Shown piece after piece: positions 1 to 10,700 of a stretch of DNA of 64,000 nucleotides (its first letter is position 1; every line of letters begins with the position of its first letter). This DNA comes from Perilla frutescens (taxonomy: Eukaryota > Streptophyta > Magnoliopsida > Lamiales > Lamiaceae), in assembly GCA_026008535.1 (NCBI GenBank), contig BRKX01000017.1, positions 6,712,501-6,776,500 on the forward strand, read 5' to 3'. The notes below the pieces were generated by a model. It had not been told where the DNA came from. It saw only the letters and a program-made list of their open reading frames with translations, and ran no database searches. The position numbers and the translations under genes are program-made.

Positions 1-498
1 ACTTGGGAGAATTGCTATCCGGTGAAGTTAGACGTGTGCGTTTGAGTTATACAACACGGGTTCGCCGATCCTAGCCAATCCTTCTACCTACATCTTCGCT
101 GACTTCCCTACCTTCACTACCGACGTCCGCCGTGTTCCTAGCCATCACCGCCGTGAGTTCAGCCCCTCAAGAGTGTCCTTTGTGTTCGTCTTCGAGTCCT
201 TGTTCATCTCTACATATTCTAGTAAGTTATAGTTTTAATTCTGGTCTTTTCCATTCCTATCGTGCTCGCCCTTTCTCTATCTTGGTATTGTGTTTTATTT
301 GGTATTGTCATAGTCTAGAGTGTCCTAGGCCTCGTATCTAATTCAGCTATATTCGAGACTTAATTATCGTTTAGTTGAGTTGTAATTTACGTTACTTTTG
401 TTCGAGTCGTATTGTTCCCTTACGCATCCGACGTAGTTTCATTACTAGCTTCCGCATATTTAGTCTTTGTCGTGTTCCATAGGTTCCGGGTCACATCA
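1..498 (+). repeat. Element I, 5' LTR (left part outside window)
   Basis: Bases 1-318 match 2829-3146 and bases 319-498 match 22822-23001, so this is the last 498 bp of an LTR whose other copy is split by element A. It ends in ACATCA and is followed at once by a primer-binding site, which fixes the boundary. By the length of the other copy (about 1113 bp), some 615 bp lie left of the window. Confidence 0.9.
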
Positions 499-503
499 TA
501 AAT

Positions 504-518
504 TGGTATCAAGAGCCA
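504..518 (+). promoter_or_regulatory. Element I primer-binding site (tRNA-Met type)
   Basis: TGGTATCAAGAGCCA lies a few bases after the LTR end. It matches the complement of the 3' end of plant initiator tRNA-Met (TGGTATCAGAGCCA) apart from one inserted A. A GTGGTTCAAT motif shared with the other CRM-like elements follows. Confidence 0.8.
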
Positions 519-605
519 CGTCGGTTCTTATCGTTCGTGGTTCAATATGTCTGTTTTGTTCGTGTATTTATTTTGAGTCTTTCGAGTTGTAATATCTGAA
601 TATTC

Positions 606-1075
606 ATTGGAAAAAAAAGAAAAAAGGCAGAGGGTTCGAAAACTCTACAGCAAAAAAAAATCTTTTCTGAAAAAAATATTAAAAAAAAGCGAATTTGATT
701 TTTTATTTTTTCTTTGTTTCCTACTTAGTATAGATTATTTCCTTTCTTATTAAATAGATTAAATTATTTAGATTGTGTCCACACTTGTGAAAGATATCCA
801 AATTCAACCTTCCTTATCTAGCTTTGTTCTTTCCTTATCTAGTTTCTTTCTATCCTTATCTCTTCTAATCCTTTCCTACATCACATACACTTCCAACAAT
901 TCTCAAATTTTCGTCCTTTACACCCATTAGGTTCGAAAATTGCTGTATTGTTCACATAACACCATCTGTTCACACTCATACACACCATCCGGACCATACA
1001 TTCATGCACCCATGCACCCTACGGTCAATACACCATACACCACTCATACTCCATACACCCGTACATATATACTAA
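606..1075 (+). other. Element I untranslated leader: A-rich tract, then CA-rich tract
   Basis: Bases 606-690 are mostly runs of A. Bases 905-1075 are rich in CACC and CATACACC. No gene is seen up to the gag homology. The same order (primer site, A-rich, T-rich, CA-rich, gag) recurs in elements C, D and F. Confidence 0.6.
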
Positions 1076-2349
1076 ATTCTCACAATCTCTATAGCAACAA
1101 TAAATTGATCATCCCCGAGTTTGAAGGTTTATATGATCCCAATGCATACCTTGATTGGGAATGAAAAGTAGACAAGGTTTTTGAGTACTACGACTTCCCC
1201 GAGCCAAAGAAAGTAAAATTAGTTTCGCTGAAGTTTAAAGGCTACGCAACAACATGGTAGGAATTACAGTAGAACCGATGCCATCGAGATCACCTTCCAC
1301 CTATTGACACATGGCGTGAGTTGAAAGATTTGATGCAGAAATGCTTCATTCCAGATCATTACCAATGGCAGTTGGAGAAAATGCTATACAAGCTTAGACA
1401 AAGAGATCGGATTGTAAATGTCTACTACAACAAAATGATTGAAGCCATGAGACGAGCTGGTGTAGAAGAATATCCAGAAGATACCATGGATAGATTTCTA
1501 GCTGGTCTACGAAGGGCAATTTGTGAAAAAGTAGCATTATACCACTTCGACAAGTTGGAGGACATGGTGCAATACGCCATTGAGATAGAGAAGTGATTGG
1601 AGAGTATAGAGATGAGGCAAGCTGAAGTGGTTCAAGTAAAGTCGAATGTCGAGTTGTCACCTAAAGCTCATCGCCAAACAGCCCCGTTTCATTAGAGTGA
1701 ACCTGAGTCATTCGAGGAGTTTCTACATACCTATGTACCACCTACATAGCTTACATCATCAATGCAGCCCCCGACCGACGCCAAACCTGAGGAAAAGCCA
1801 GCCAAAGTCAAGGAAGAAGAGATGGAGATCCACGTTGAGTTAGCATCTGAAATCATTACCATAGAAGAAGATTCTATTCTAGAGCTAACCATTTCCGTTG
1901 AAGCCTCTCTTGAAGAATTGATAGAAGTTGCAGCTTGTGAAAGCGTTGGAGAAGAAGAAAAAGAGGTCGAGAGTGAGATCAACTTGGAAGTGGTTGAAGA
2001 TCATGAGGAGCTCGATCAACCTAGCATGGAGAAGCCGTTGATTTCTAACATTTTATGTCAACCATGTACTTTTCATGTCATTATTCTATAGGTTGCCAAA
2101 GATGTGGCACATGATATTGATGAGCCACCAAAAGAGATTGATGATCAGTTCGTATTCGTTTTTGATCCAGACAGTTTGAATTCGAGGATGAATTCTTTTC
2201 AAGAGGAGGGGAATGATACGAGCACGATAAGCATCAACAAATCAAATCCAAAGATGCCATTGAAAGGTTCAAAGATTGTCGTGTTGTTCATGATTAAAGA
2301 TTGGAGATCAAGGTTTGAAGAACAAGACATGAAGAGCCTAAGTACTTGA
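940..2349 (+). pseudogene. Element I gag-only ORF with acidic middle and LTR-encoded end (broken)
   Basis: One frame carries all recognisable coding sequence, broken only by stop codons (first at 1162-1164; others near 1258, 1270, 1594 and 2089). Order in the frame: a Ty3/Gypsy capsid-type gag domain (about 1110-1600, with PEFEGL, an AYLDWE-like start, KGYA.TW and a DTMDRFLAGLRR segment); a strongly acidic Glu-rich stretch (about 1780-2040); then a segment like the end of an integrase (NSRMNSFQEEGND) that runs through the polypurine tract at 2200-2213 into the 3' LTR. No zinc knuckle, protease, reverse transcriptase or integrase core is present. The true start is unclear. D carries the same architecture, so this is a non-autonomous family rather than a random deletion. 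Confidence 0.75.
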
Positions 2350-3146
2350 AGAGAATAGAAGAGGTCGGCGTGAGCATAGAGCTCGTTCACGTCTCATGTG
2401 CATGAATAAATTTGAACATGATAAGCAGCCCATAGAGTTAATTAATTCAGCCCATGTTTGAATTATTAGAGCCCAAGTTTGAAGGCCCAAAGTGTTGGGT
2501 TTTATTTATCCATAGTTTAGATTTTTATTATTTTATTTTTGGTATTTTTTATTTTTACCTTAAATAGAGTTCTAATAAAGGTAGGAATCCTTGTTAGAGT
2601 AGGAAACCTTTTTATTTTCGATTTCTTTAGTATTTTTAAGTTAGATTTTCGTCAATCCCTATGCCTATATAAAAGGAGTAGTTGTGAACATTAATTTTCA
2701 GACAATTGCAAGAAATAAAGAGTTATTCTCAATCTGTCTCACAATCCTTCGGTTAATCAAACACACAAACATTCTATTGTTCTAGCACTACAATAGTCTT
2801 ATTCAAGGTTCTTCAGGGTACAACGAGTACTTGGGAGAATTGCTATCCGGAGAAGTTAGACGTGCGCGTTCGAGTTATACAACACGGGTTCGCCGATCCT
2901 AGCCAATCTTTCTACCTACATCTTCACCGACTTCCCTACCTTCACCAACGACATTCGCCGTGTTCCTATCCATCACCGCCATGAGTCCAGCCCCTCAAGA
3001 GTGTCCTTTGTGTTCGTCTTTGAGTCCTTGTTCGTCTCTACGTATTCTAGTAAGTTATAGTTTTAATTCAGGTCTTTTCCATTCCTATCGTGCTCGCCCT
3101 TTCTTTATCTTGTTATTGTGTTTTATTTGGTATTGTCATAGTCTAG
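2214..3146 (+). repeat. Element I 3' LTR, first part
   Basis: It starts TGATACGAGC directly after the purine tract AAGAGGAGGGGAA. A TATA box (TATATAAAA, 2666-2674) is the likely core promoter. The LTR stops at 3146, where element A is inserted, and resumes at 22822. The two parts add up to about 1113 bp. Confidence 0.85.
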
Positions 3147-4506
3147 TGATAGGACGTATTATACCTGTTATTATTATGCTTTTTGGTGCCCTTTTCTCCT
3201 TATTATTAATCCCCTAGTTGTGTATTTTGGATATATGACGTGTTGTTGAGATGTGTAGGGGTGTGGTGTAAAAGTGGAGAAAAGAGGCAGGTTTTGGGAA
3301 TGAAAAGATACAAGTGAAGAAAATGAAGAATTTCGAGCAGAGCAAGCTGCAAGGGCATACAGCTGGATGATGAAAGCAGATTTCTGGAAAACTCAGCCCA
3401 AAATGCGTATTGGGCTTGCTAAAGCCAAATTCTCGGCCCGCGCGCGAAGTCTGAACGCGGAAACACTTCCTAGCCGCCTTTTGAAGTATCATGCATGGAA
3501 ATTAACTAGCTTAGGACTTTATTTCCTTTTACAAACTTTAGTTTTATGGATTATAATTATATATTAGGTATTTGGGATTATTTTGCCATCATCAGATCAT
3601 AGACGATAGAAACGCAGCAGCGACCAGTTTCAATTCAGTTTTATTATTTTCTCTTCTCTTCAATTTCATCATAGCGCAATTATACAACTTTTGGTCGATC
3701 GATTCTAGCATGCAACGTAGCTAAATTACTCGTATTCCGGTGATGACGACGAAGCTCTGCTTATATAACTGTGAGATCTAATTGTTTGTTCATAATTAAT
3801 TGATGCGTGTATTTGTTATTCTTGGAATTCGGGTCGTAATTGTTCTAAGTGTATCAAGTAGTTGCAAATATTTGGTAGGTTGTGATTAATTACTAGCCAA
3901 TTTAAATCGGCCATATGTAATCGTGGTTTAGGTTTAATAAGTGGTAAAACGGTTGCTCAAATAACTAGGGGAATAACAGAGTTAATTTTACAGTCCTGCG
4001 TCAGAGTCTGTAAGTTAAGAATCGGGTCTTTCTTGTGCTCATTGCTGTCGGCTCATTAAACTTATAGAGCGTCTCTTACAGTTGTCGGTCGATTAGGAAA
4101 GTAATTAATGAAGCGTCTTCTTAATTATCGAAACAGTATGGAGAGATGAGGTCATGTCAGAAGCGTCTTCGGTGACTATAACCGATTTGCATGTCTTGAT
4201 TAATTAATTCTTGCATCTGTGATCGGTGTTATAAGTGGAGTGGAGTTTGTTGGATCCGGAATACCCTTTTATCATTGGTTTAGATCAGTTCGTTTGCATA
4301 ATTATTTTCTTTAGTTGGTTATTTAATTCTTCAATTTATTTTGTTATAAAATTCACGCGATTCTGGAGGTTTGGGCACGCAGACTGAAAGTCAAGAGTAA
4401 TTGTCGCTGGTCCTTTGGGAGACGATCCTGCTCGCCATTGTACTCTGCAGTGTGGGCTTGCCGACGAAAGTCGGAACATTTATTTTTGGTGAAAAACGAC
4501 ACACCA
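3147..4506 (+). repeat. Element A 5' LTR
   Basis: It begins TGATAGGACG, ends ACACACCA and is 1360 bp. It matches 21495-22816 except that bases 3387-3424 (38 bp) are missing from the right copy and scattered substitutions are present. It is directly followed by the primer-binding site. Confidence 0.92.
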
Positions 4507-4511
4507 AATTT

Positions 4512-4528
4512 TGGCGCCGTTGCCGGGG
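4512..4528 (+). promoter_or_regulatory. Element A primer-binding site (tRNA-Asp type)
   Basis: TGGCGCCGTTGCCGGGG is the complement of the 3' end of plant tRNA-Asp, a primer typical of Athila elements. It starts 6 bp after the LTR end. Confidence 0.85.
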
Positions 4529-4577
4529 ATCGGTTCTAAAAGCAGTGATTACTTGAAATTTTCAGTTTGTTATTACT

Positions 4578-5777
4578 TTGCTTTATTTTTATTTTTTCTG
4601 GTACATGACCCGTTCCTCTGCAGATAAAAATTTAGTGTTTTATCCAGAGCCAGAGAGAACGTTACACCAGTTGAGGAAGACTACGAAGGAGCCTACAAAG
4701 ACTCTCGAAGCTGATCCACCCCTCGACATGGCCAACAATGAAGATCCACCACCGAACCTGCAAGGCCTTGCCACAGAGAGAGCCCTCATCCAAGCCAACT
4801 TGGCTAATCATGAACCTGATCATGAGCCTCTCATCAGGGAAAACGGTCGTCTTCGGAGTAATAGACCCATTTGCATCGTGCTGCCCCCGATTGCCAACAA
4901 TGCGGAGATCCGACCTGCATTCATCCAAGTGTTGCCGAAGTTTGGAGATTTGCCGGGAGAAAGTGCACACAAACATTTGTCTGAATTTGATCTCGTGTGC
5001 TCAACTTTGCGACCTACTGGTTTTACTGCTAATAACCTGAGGTTACTCATTTTTTCTCACACTTTGCAGGGAAAGGCACGAGATTGGTTATTTGATTTGC
5101 CGCCGGAGTCTATCACCACATGGGCGGAATTAGAAGGACAATTTCTACGGAAGTTCTTTCCTGAGACTCGAGCTGCCAATTTGAGAATGGCTATCAGTAG
5201 CATCAAACAAAAGCCGAATGAAAACTTGGCCGAATACTGGGAGAGATTTCAACAGCTCTGCTGCAAATGCCCGGATCATGGCTTCACTGATTGTCAGCTT
5301 TTGACTAATTATTTTTACCGTGGCATGTCTTCTTTTGATAGGAAAATCGTTGATGCTGCCAGCGGGGGATCTCTTACCAATAAGACCCTCAGCGAGGCCA
5401 AACAACTCATAATCGACATGGCTTCTGGCGGACAGCAATACGAAGAAGAAGATGACAGCAGACACCGACCTGTAAGAGCAATCGACCGAGCTGAAGAGTC
5501 AGAAGTGAATGAGAAGATAGATGCTCTTACCTCTCTAGTCAGAGGCCTGGCTGTGGCGCATGCAAGGCCAAACCGCTGCGGAGTTTGTTCCGAAAACGGA
5601 CACTTCACTGATGAATGTCCCAATTTGAATGAGCCGCCCATTGAACAAGCTTGTTATGGATCGGGTGATGCGCAGCAAGATGCTCTCAGAGGAATCAACT
5701 ATGATGCACCTCGAGAAGATAATTTCAGGAGGAGACGGAATAATGACCCTTATTCCAATTCCTACAATCCCGGTTAG
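4578..5777 (+). pseudogene. gag: Element A gag (nucleocapsid/capsid), ends at premature stop
   Basis: This 399-codon frame covers most of gag, the structural protein of the virus-like particle. The capsid domain lies at about residues 110-270 (ARDWLFDLPPESITTW and the FFPETRAANLR region). A CX2CX4HX4C zinc knuckle (CGVCSENGHFTDEC) is encoded at 5577-5618. The frame stops at TAG 5775-5777 after YSNSYNPG. Family members usually have Trp here, and the same frame stays open downstream to the protease, so a single substitution probably cut one gag-pol frame. The start at 4578 is the first ATG after the primer site in this frame. Confidence 0.85.
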
Positions 5778-7201
5778 AGAGATCATCCGAATTTTCATTG
5801 GAGACAGCCTGGAGATCAACCCACAGCAGGAGATTTACCATCGAGATGCCCACGAGCTGAGCCGTATGCCCAAACAGATCGCTCCACACCATCTATGAGC
5901 GAGATCATGAAAAGTCTAGAGCAAAGCACCAACTTAGTGAGTAGCCTGGCACAGAGCCAAAAGGCCTTTCAGCAAGAGACACAAGCAGCCTTAGGCAACA
6001 TGGGCACACAGATCACCCAGCTTGCCACCCAATTGAACAAGCTGCAAGGGCATACCGGGAAACTTCCATCTCAAGCCGAGCAGAACCCGAGAGGAAACGT
6101 GAGTGCTGTGACTCTTCGGAGTGGGAAGGAGTTAGTAGAGGATGAGAAACTGAAGTGGCACAACCCCACGCCGTGTGGGCAAACTGCAGAAGCTGAGGAC
6201 AGACCCAGCGCTAAGGGCACACAGCCTGACGTACAGATTGCTCCTAATGAGGTACAAATTTTATCTAAAACTCCTAACCCTATTAATGCAGCTTCTTTTC
6301 CTTCTAGGTTAACACGACACAAGAAAGAGGAAGACGAGAAAGAGATCTTTGAGCTGTTTAAGAAAGTCGAGATCAACCTGCCCCTGATCGATGCTATGAA
6401 GCAAGTTCCTCGATACGCGAAGTTCTTGAAGGAACTATGCGCCAAAAAGATACGATATGGTAGGGATGCAAAAATCAAGGTAGGGGAAAATGTCTCCGTA
6501 ATTATTCAGCGGAAGTTGCCTCCAAAGTGTCGAGATCCAGGTATGTTCACTATCCCTTGCATCATTAGGAGCAAAAAGGTAGAAAAAGTCATGTTAGACT
6601 TAGGAGCATCCATTAATGTTATGCCTTTCTCTGTTTACAAGGAATTACAGTTGAGTCCTATGAAAGACACTCGAGTCATCATTCAATTAGCCGATAGGTC
6701 CAATGCATATCCTAGAGGTGTCGTAGAGGATGTATTAGTTAAGGTGAATGAGTTGATTTTTCCTGTTGATTTCTACATTGTTGACATGGATGATGCATTA
6801 TCTGCACATAGATCTTTAATTCTACTAGGTCGTCCATTTATGAAAACTGCACGCACAAAGATTGATGTTGATAAAGGCATGATGAGTTTCGAATTTGATG
6901 GGGATGTTGTCATATTTAATATATTCGAAGCTATGAATCATGTGGAAGATCCCGAGGCCCTTTTTATGGTAGATATTATCGATTCCATTACTGATGATTT
7001 CGTTGAGTGCCATTTCAGGGATGACAGTTTAGAACAGGTACTTTATGGAGGGATACCAGACCATATTGCAGATTCAGAAGAGGCAAAAAAGATCCGAGAA
7101 CTCATACAACAGTTATACGCAGCCGATGCGTTTCCTGCCAGGAATACAGCGGGCCGTTTGCCCTTGCCGCCCATCACTGAACCCATCCTTCCATCTCATG
7201 T
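5778..7201 (+). pseudogene. Element A gag C-terminus and aspartic protease, cut by element C
   Basis: This is the same frame as gag. It is open from 5778, with the next ATG at 5895, up to the insertion of C at 7201. Asn/Gln-rich linker is followed by the retroviral-type aspartic protease core, with DLGAS at about 6598-6612 and the flap and closing region LILLGRPFMKTA near 6820-6850. DLGAS instead of DTGS/DSGS is usual in Athila elements. The protease would cut the Gag-Pol polyprotein. Past 7201 the frame runs into the LTR of C. The coding frame on the far side (from 15160) is in phase, so C split an intact frame here. Confidence 0.85.
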
Positions 7202-8425
7202 TGATGAGGACATCCATAGCAATGATGAAGTCAATGAAGAACTGCAATTCAAAGAACCCGTCACAAGACTACGAGCTAAGAAGTTGCAAGAATATTTGCA
7301 AACTATAATTCGCAAGAGGTTCGAAGTTGAAGACGGAGTGCAATGAAGCTTGAAGATGATGACATTGTTGACATTTGAAGATGGAGATCAAGATGGGAAC
7401 ATGTGTGTATGAAGAAGGAGGCGTGTGTGTGTTTTGTTGGGCTAGATATGTATAATTGCTATTCAGTCCAAGTTAAGCATGCATGGTGGAAAAGCCCAAA
7501 ATAATCGGCCCTTGATGATCCAATTAAGGGGATTGATTTATTAGACTATAGTATTTTATTTATTATGACTTGGACGAAATTTTGCAGATTTTTAGTTAGG
7601 ATTTTTCGGTTATTTTAGATAGATTTTTGACTAGATTTTTAGATAAGGGAAGATCTACAAAATCTACCTTAAATAGAATTCTAGTTTAGGAAGTAGTCAA
7701 AGTCCAATTCTAGTCTAAATTGGACTATAATTTTCGTCCCTTAGCCTTAGGATTTTCGATCCAACTATTATAAATAGTGGATCCATATTTCATTGTTTTT
7801 CAGACCATATTTGATAATTAAAGCTTTGCTTCAATATTGTCTCAACCCCAATTTAATCTTTGTGAGTTTAGATCATTTAAATTCATACTCTTAGATTTAG
7901 CACCTCTAAGTTTTACAAAGGGAATTCACCGTCCACGTTCGAGGGATCGTCGGAAACTCGCTATCGAAGAGCAACTTAAAGAATTTGGCCTTGTGTACGT
8001 TCGAGATTCAAGGCAACTTTCGGGTTGTGATTCACATCAACATCACACCAATATCCACGCCGTTCGACTTTAATCCCAAGCCATCCACGTCCGTCTCAAG
8101 TCCAGCCACCCACGTGTTCAAGTTCGTGTTCATCCCGTTTAATCCGTAAGTTCGTTAAAACTCTATCATACCCTATCTACTCTAGCCTTTCTAAACCTAC
8201 ACACATCCATCGTTCATCATCACCTAAACCATCCTTAATTTCGTCCCATAACAGCCCTTGTTCCTTGGATTTGTGTTTATTTGTGTGTCATAAGTCTAGG
8301 TATTTTAGTTGAGTCTTAGTCGTCTAGTTATTCGAGTATATAATCCTTTCGTAATTGATGTAGTTTCTTTCCTAGCTTCCGCGTCTTTTGTGTCTCGTTG
8401 TGTAATATTGTCCCGGGTCACATCA
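7202..8425 (+). repeat. Element C 5' LTR
   Basis: TGATGAGGAC...GTCACATCA, 1224 bp, nearly identical to 13942-15154. A TATA-like box (TATTATAAATAG) lies at 7766-7777. The start of this LTR is readable as protein in the same sense as in the 3' copy. A primer-binding site (GTATCAAGAGCCAGGT, 8432-8447) follows. Confidence 0.92.
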
Positions 8426-8544
8426 TAAATTTGTATCAAGAGCCAGGTCGGTTTATATCGTTCGTGGTTCCATACTCGTTTATTTGTCAAGTTTATTTTG
8501 TTTTGAGTTTTATTGAGTTGTACTTTATTTTCCGTATTGTTCAT

Positions 8545-8650
8545 AGTTAAAAAAAAACAGATCGTACCAAAAAAAAGAGAAAAGAACGATAAAAAAAAAA
8601 TCGGATAAAAAAAAAAGAAATCCGAAAATACAAAAAAAAAAGTAAATTCA
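8545..8650 (+). other. Element C A-rich leader tract
   Basis: About 100 bp dominated by runs of A follow the primer site, then T-rich DNA and a CACC-rich stretch (about 9030-9115) before gag. No ORF or RNA gene is seen between 8450 and 9270. Confidence 0.6.
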
Positions 8651-9274
8651 TTGTTTCCTTTTTGTGTCTATTTTATTTTGGTACCTTCCTTTTGGGTACA
8701 AATCCATAGTTGGTTAATTCCTTTTAGATTCTCTTTCTTTTAGGAAATTTCCTTCTAAGTTTGTTTTGATTTTGGTAACTACCTTAGACATCTATTTTTA
8801 TTTTTGGATTCTTTCCTTCTAGAGTCTAGGCTAATTAAGGTATTTAGATTGTGTCACATAGATTGATACATATCCAAATCCCCTATTTACCTTATCTCTT
8901 TCTTTCTTTCCTTATCCATTCTATTTCTTTCCTTATTCTCTCTAGATTTATTTTTGGATCTCCAAATCAATTTGGGATTTCATTAATTGATCTATTTTCT
9001 TTCTTTTTCTCCCTCTACAACTTTCGGCCACCACCCCTACACCACCATACAAATCTCGACAGCCCCTACTTCCACACATACTCAACCCGCATCTCATTCA
9101 TACACACTCCAAATTCATCCGTGTTCCGAGCATAGCATTTTCGTCCTTTCCTCTACACAAGACCGCCGAGTTCCATACTCCATTTACACGATTTTTCACA
9201 CACTGTGCACCCATATATTGAGTGATACACGAGTGGTAAAATCAAGAGTGAAAACAAACGAGTGACGTGAGATA

Positions 9275-10700
9275 GTGAGGTCCTACCTTGTTTTCTTTTA
9301 CATTTGTTCGTTTTGTAGGTATCATGAAGAAAGGTACCTGCCCGAGTCATCTTCGACTCCTCCATTCGACACTCCATCTTTGGACCAATCTGGAGACCCG
9401 TCCAAAGCCCCTATGGAGTCTACTTCGGATCCACCCACACAATGGGATCCTAAGTATCATTTTGAGGCACTCTGAAAACACTTCCAGAGACAGCACCAGG
9501 CCCTGTCTGACAAGCTTGACAGCTTAGTGCATGCTATTGAACGCACTAAGATCACACCGACCATTACTCATGCAGTTCGAGGACCAGCTCGACAACACCA
9601 GCGACAGAACGAGCCCGAGGATGAGTACTTTGATGAAAATACTGAAGAACTCGACAGAGGACGCCGCCATGGTCGAGACCACAGCCGTGATGGCTATGGT
9701 GAAGATCGCATGCTCAATAACATCAAGACGAGCATCCCGGAATTTGAAGGCCTTCACGATCCCGATATCTATCTTGATTGAGAACGTAAGGTAGAGAAGA
9801 TTTTTGATTGCTACGACTTCACAGAAGTAAAAAAGGTGCAGTTAGCCTGTTTGGAGTTCAGAGGCTACGCAGCCACTTGGTGGGAGATGCAGCAAGAAAG
9901 AAGGCGCAGAAATCGAAATCCACCAATTGATACATGGGAAGAAATGAAGGGATTGATGCGAGGACGCTTCATTCCAGTCTATTATGAGAGAGAGCTCGAA
10001 AAGAAGCTCTACCGGATCAAACAAGGCACCCGTTCGATTGAAGAGTATCACAAAGAGTTGGAGACAGCCTTGAACCGAGTCGGGAAGGAGAAGACATTAA
10101 ATGCTACCATCATTAGGTACATTGAAGGCATGAATCCCGACATTGCTTGTGAAGTCGAGTTGAAAGACTTCACCAGTGTAGAAAGGATGGTGCAGTACGC
10201 ATCGATCGTGGAAAAGCAGTTGAGAGAAGGCCGGCGCCGTTCTCACCATAATGCCGCCGCCCCCAGAACTTCTTGGAACAAAGGTACACATTCCACATCA
10301 CCTTCTATACCTTCTTCTGAGTCCACACGACCCAGAGGTCAGCCTAGACCACCTGAACGGCGTTTCGACCGTTCTACACCGCAGTCCAGTCATAGACCCG
10401 AGTCTACACCGACGTCGACCCCAAGGCCCCCATTCTAACGGCTCAATCACCCCAATACGACGCCGAATGCAGCCCCTAATCGAGCCCGTGACATCCAGTG
10501 TCATAAATGCCAAGGTTGGGGTCATTTTCAGAATCAGTGCCCGAACCGTCGTGTTTTGTTTCTCAATGAACAAAATGGGCTTGAATCAGCAAGTGAAGAC
10601 GAAGAGGAGCTCCAGGCCGCCGCCCCTAGTGTCGTCGAAGTACCTGAAGCCGACGAGGAAGATGAAGAAGCCGAATTGCCTCACCACTACAAAGCATCCA
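9275..10700 (+). pseudogene. gag: Element C gag (broken)
   Basis: The gag frame has in-frame stops at 9473-9475, 9779-9781 and 10436-10438. The capsid domain spans about 9710-10230 (IPEFEGLHDPD, GYAATWWEMQQ, LMRGRFIPVYYERELEKKL, EYHKELETALNRVG). A Pro/Ser/Arg-rich linker follows. A CX2CX4HX4C zinc knuckle (CHKCQGWGHFQNQC) is encoded at 10499-10540. After an acidic stretch the frame meets the deletion that removed the protease active site near 10675. The start codon is uncertain, as the first ATG is in another frame. Confidence 0.8.
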
